A stretch of 5,417 nucleotides of DNA from the NCBI GenBank assembly GCA_002496425.1, contig DAJS01000013.1, positions 1 through 5,417 of the forward strand, in the 5' to 3' direction. Origin of the DNA: Acidilobaceae archaeon UBA162. GTDB taxonomy: Archaea > Thermoproteota > Thermoprotei_A > Sulfolobales > Acidilobaceae. Both the position numbers and the translations under genes were made by a program. This document shows, piece after piece, positions 5,239-5,417 of the stretch (within the stretch, counting starts at the first letter, position 1; every line of letters starts with the position of its first letter). The notes under the pieces are model-generated. The model was not told the origin of the DNA. It searched no databases and worked only from the letters and a program-made list of their open reading frames with translations.

Positions 5239-5417
5239 GTGGGTTCCACTAGGTCCTCGGTCAGCAGGATTATGGTGGCCACGATAGTCTCAGCCATAGT
5301 AGTCATCGCCTCCATAGCCGGCGCGGCCGCCTACTTGGCCACGAGGCTGCCTAGGGTCTCTACTACTGTGACAGTAACGACCACGGTAACGACCACGGTC
5401 CCAGTGACCACAACAAC
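5239..5417 (+). CDS. Putative amino-acid ABC transporter solute-binding protein, N-terminus (copy B, partial)
   Basis: Fifty-nine codons are visible, running off the right edge. The order is: a short basic n-region (MGSTRSSVSRIM), a hydrophobic anchor at residues 11-34 (VATIVSAIVVIASIAGAAAY), then a Thr/Val-rich stalk from about residue 40 (STTVTVTTTVTTTVPVTTT). There is no lipobox Cys. It is a paralogue of the left-end gene: 17 identical codons, then about half the residues shared up to Arg36, with a stalk that differs in length and order. The GTG start is preferred over the internal ATG at 5272 because it keeps the basic n-region and lies just beyond the TATA box. The binding-protein role is inferred from the neighbouring Liv genes; the ligand-binding domain lies outside the window. 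Confidence 0.62.
   Translation, partial: MGSTRSSVSRIMVATIVSAIVVIASIAGAAAYLATRLPRVSTTVTVTTTVTTTVPVTTT

Larger units (their letters stand above)
5139..5289. repeat. Right arm of the 151-bp perfect inverted repeat
   Basis: This is the exact reverse complement of 100-250. It contains the upstream AT-rich palindrome, TATA box, leader and first 17 codons of the right binding-protein-like gene. The two arms enclose 4888 bp of unique DNA holding the permeases, ATPases and asparaginase. Zero mismatches over both coding and non-coding DNA point to recent copying. Confidence 0.95.

Noticed and set aside
100..5289. The inverted repeats as ends of a composite transposon
   Set aside because: The arms contain promoter and coding sequence, not transposase. 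No transposase lies in the interior, and the outer flanks are paralogous coding sequences, not target duplications.
5103..5315. A 70-codon minus-strand frame across the right repeat arm
   Set aside because: It is antisense to the binding-protein start and its TATA region. It exists only because the opposite strand codes and has no promoter or ribosome site of its own.

Overview
The window most likely comes from a thermophilic crenarchaeon. It is GC-rich with AT-rich TATA-type promoters. Arg is mostly AGG, ATA is common for Ile, and many starts are GTG. The solute-binding proteins have an uncleaved-looking N-terminal anchor followed by a Thr-rich stalk. An Acidilobales (Acidilobus-like) peptide fermenter is my best guess, inferred from style alone and not from a database match.

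The window is an almost complete branched-chain (hydrophobic) amino-acid ABC transporter locus of the Liv/HAAT family in an unusual layout. From left to right it holds: the 5' end of a binding-protein-like gene on the minus strand (1-150); a gene-poor stretch (151-687) that may hold a decayed gene and a small ORF; the permease pair livH-livM on the plus strand (688-2545); the ATPase pair livG-livF on the minus strand (3980-2549), converging on livM with only 3 bp between stop codons; a plant-type isoaspartyl peptidase/asparaginase on the plus strand (4052-4966), divergent from livG; a short intergenic region with two hairpins; and the 5' end of a second binding-protein-like gene on the plus strand (5239-5417).

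The main unexplained structure is a perfect 151-bp inverted repeat (100-250 and 5139-5289) enclosing the whole transporter and asparaginase block. Each arm carries the same TATA box, AT-rich palindrome, leader and first 17 codons of the two outward-facing genes. Just outside the arms the two genes remain recognisable paralogues but differ. This suggests recent gene conversion, or selection for identical control, and the arms could in principle support inversion of the 4.9-kb block.

A working model, which is inference: two paralogous binding proteins with different ligand preference share one LivHM-LivGF transporter, as LivJ and LivK do in Escherichia coli. The asparaginase then processes imported or protein-derived Asn and beta-aspartyl peptides. 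LivG has a degenerate ABC signature (LNAEQ), so one of the two composite ATP sites may be non-canonical.
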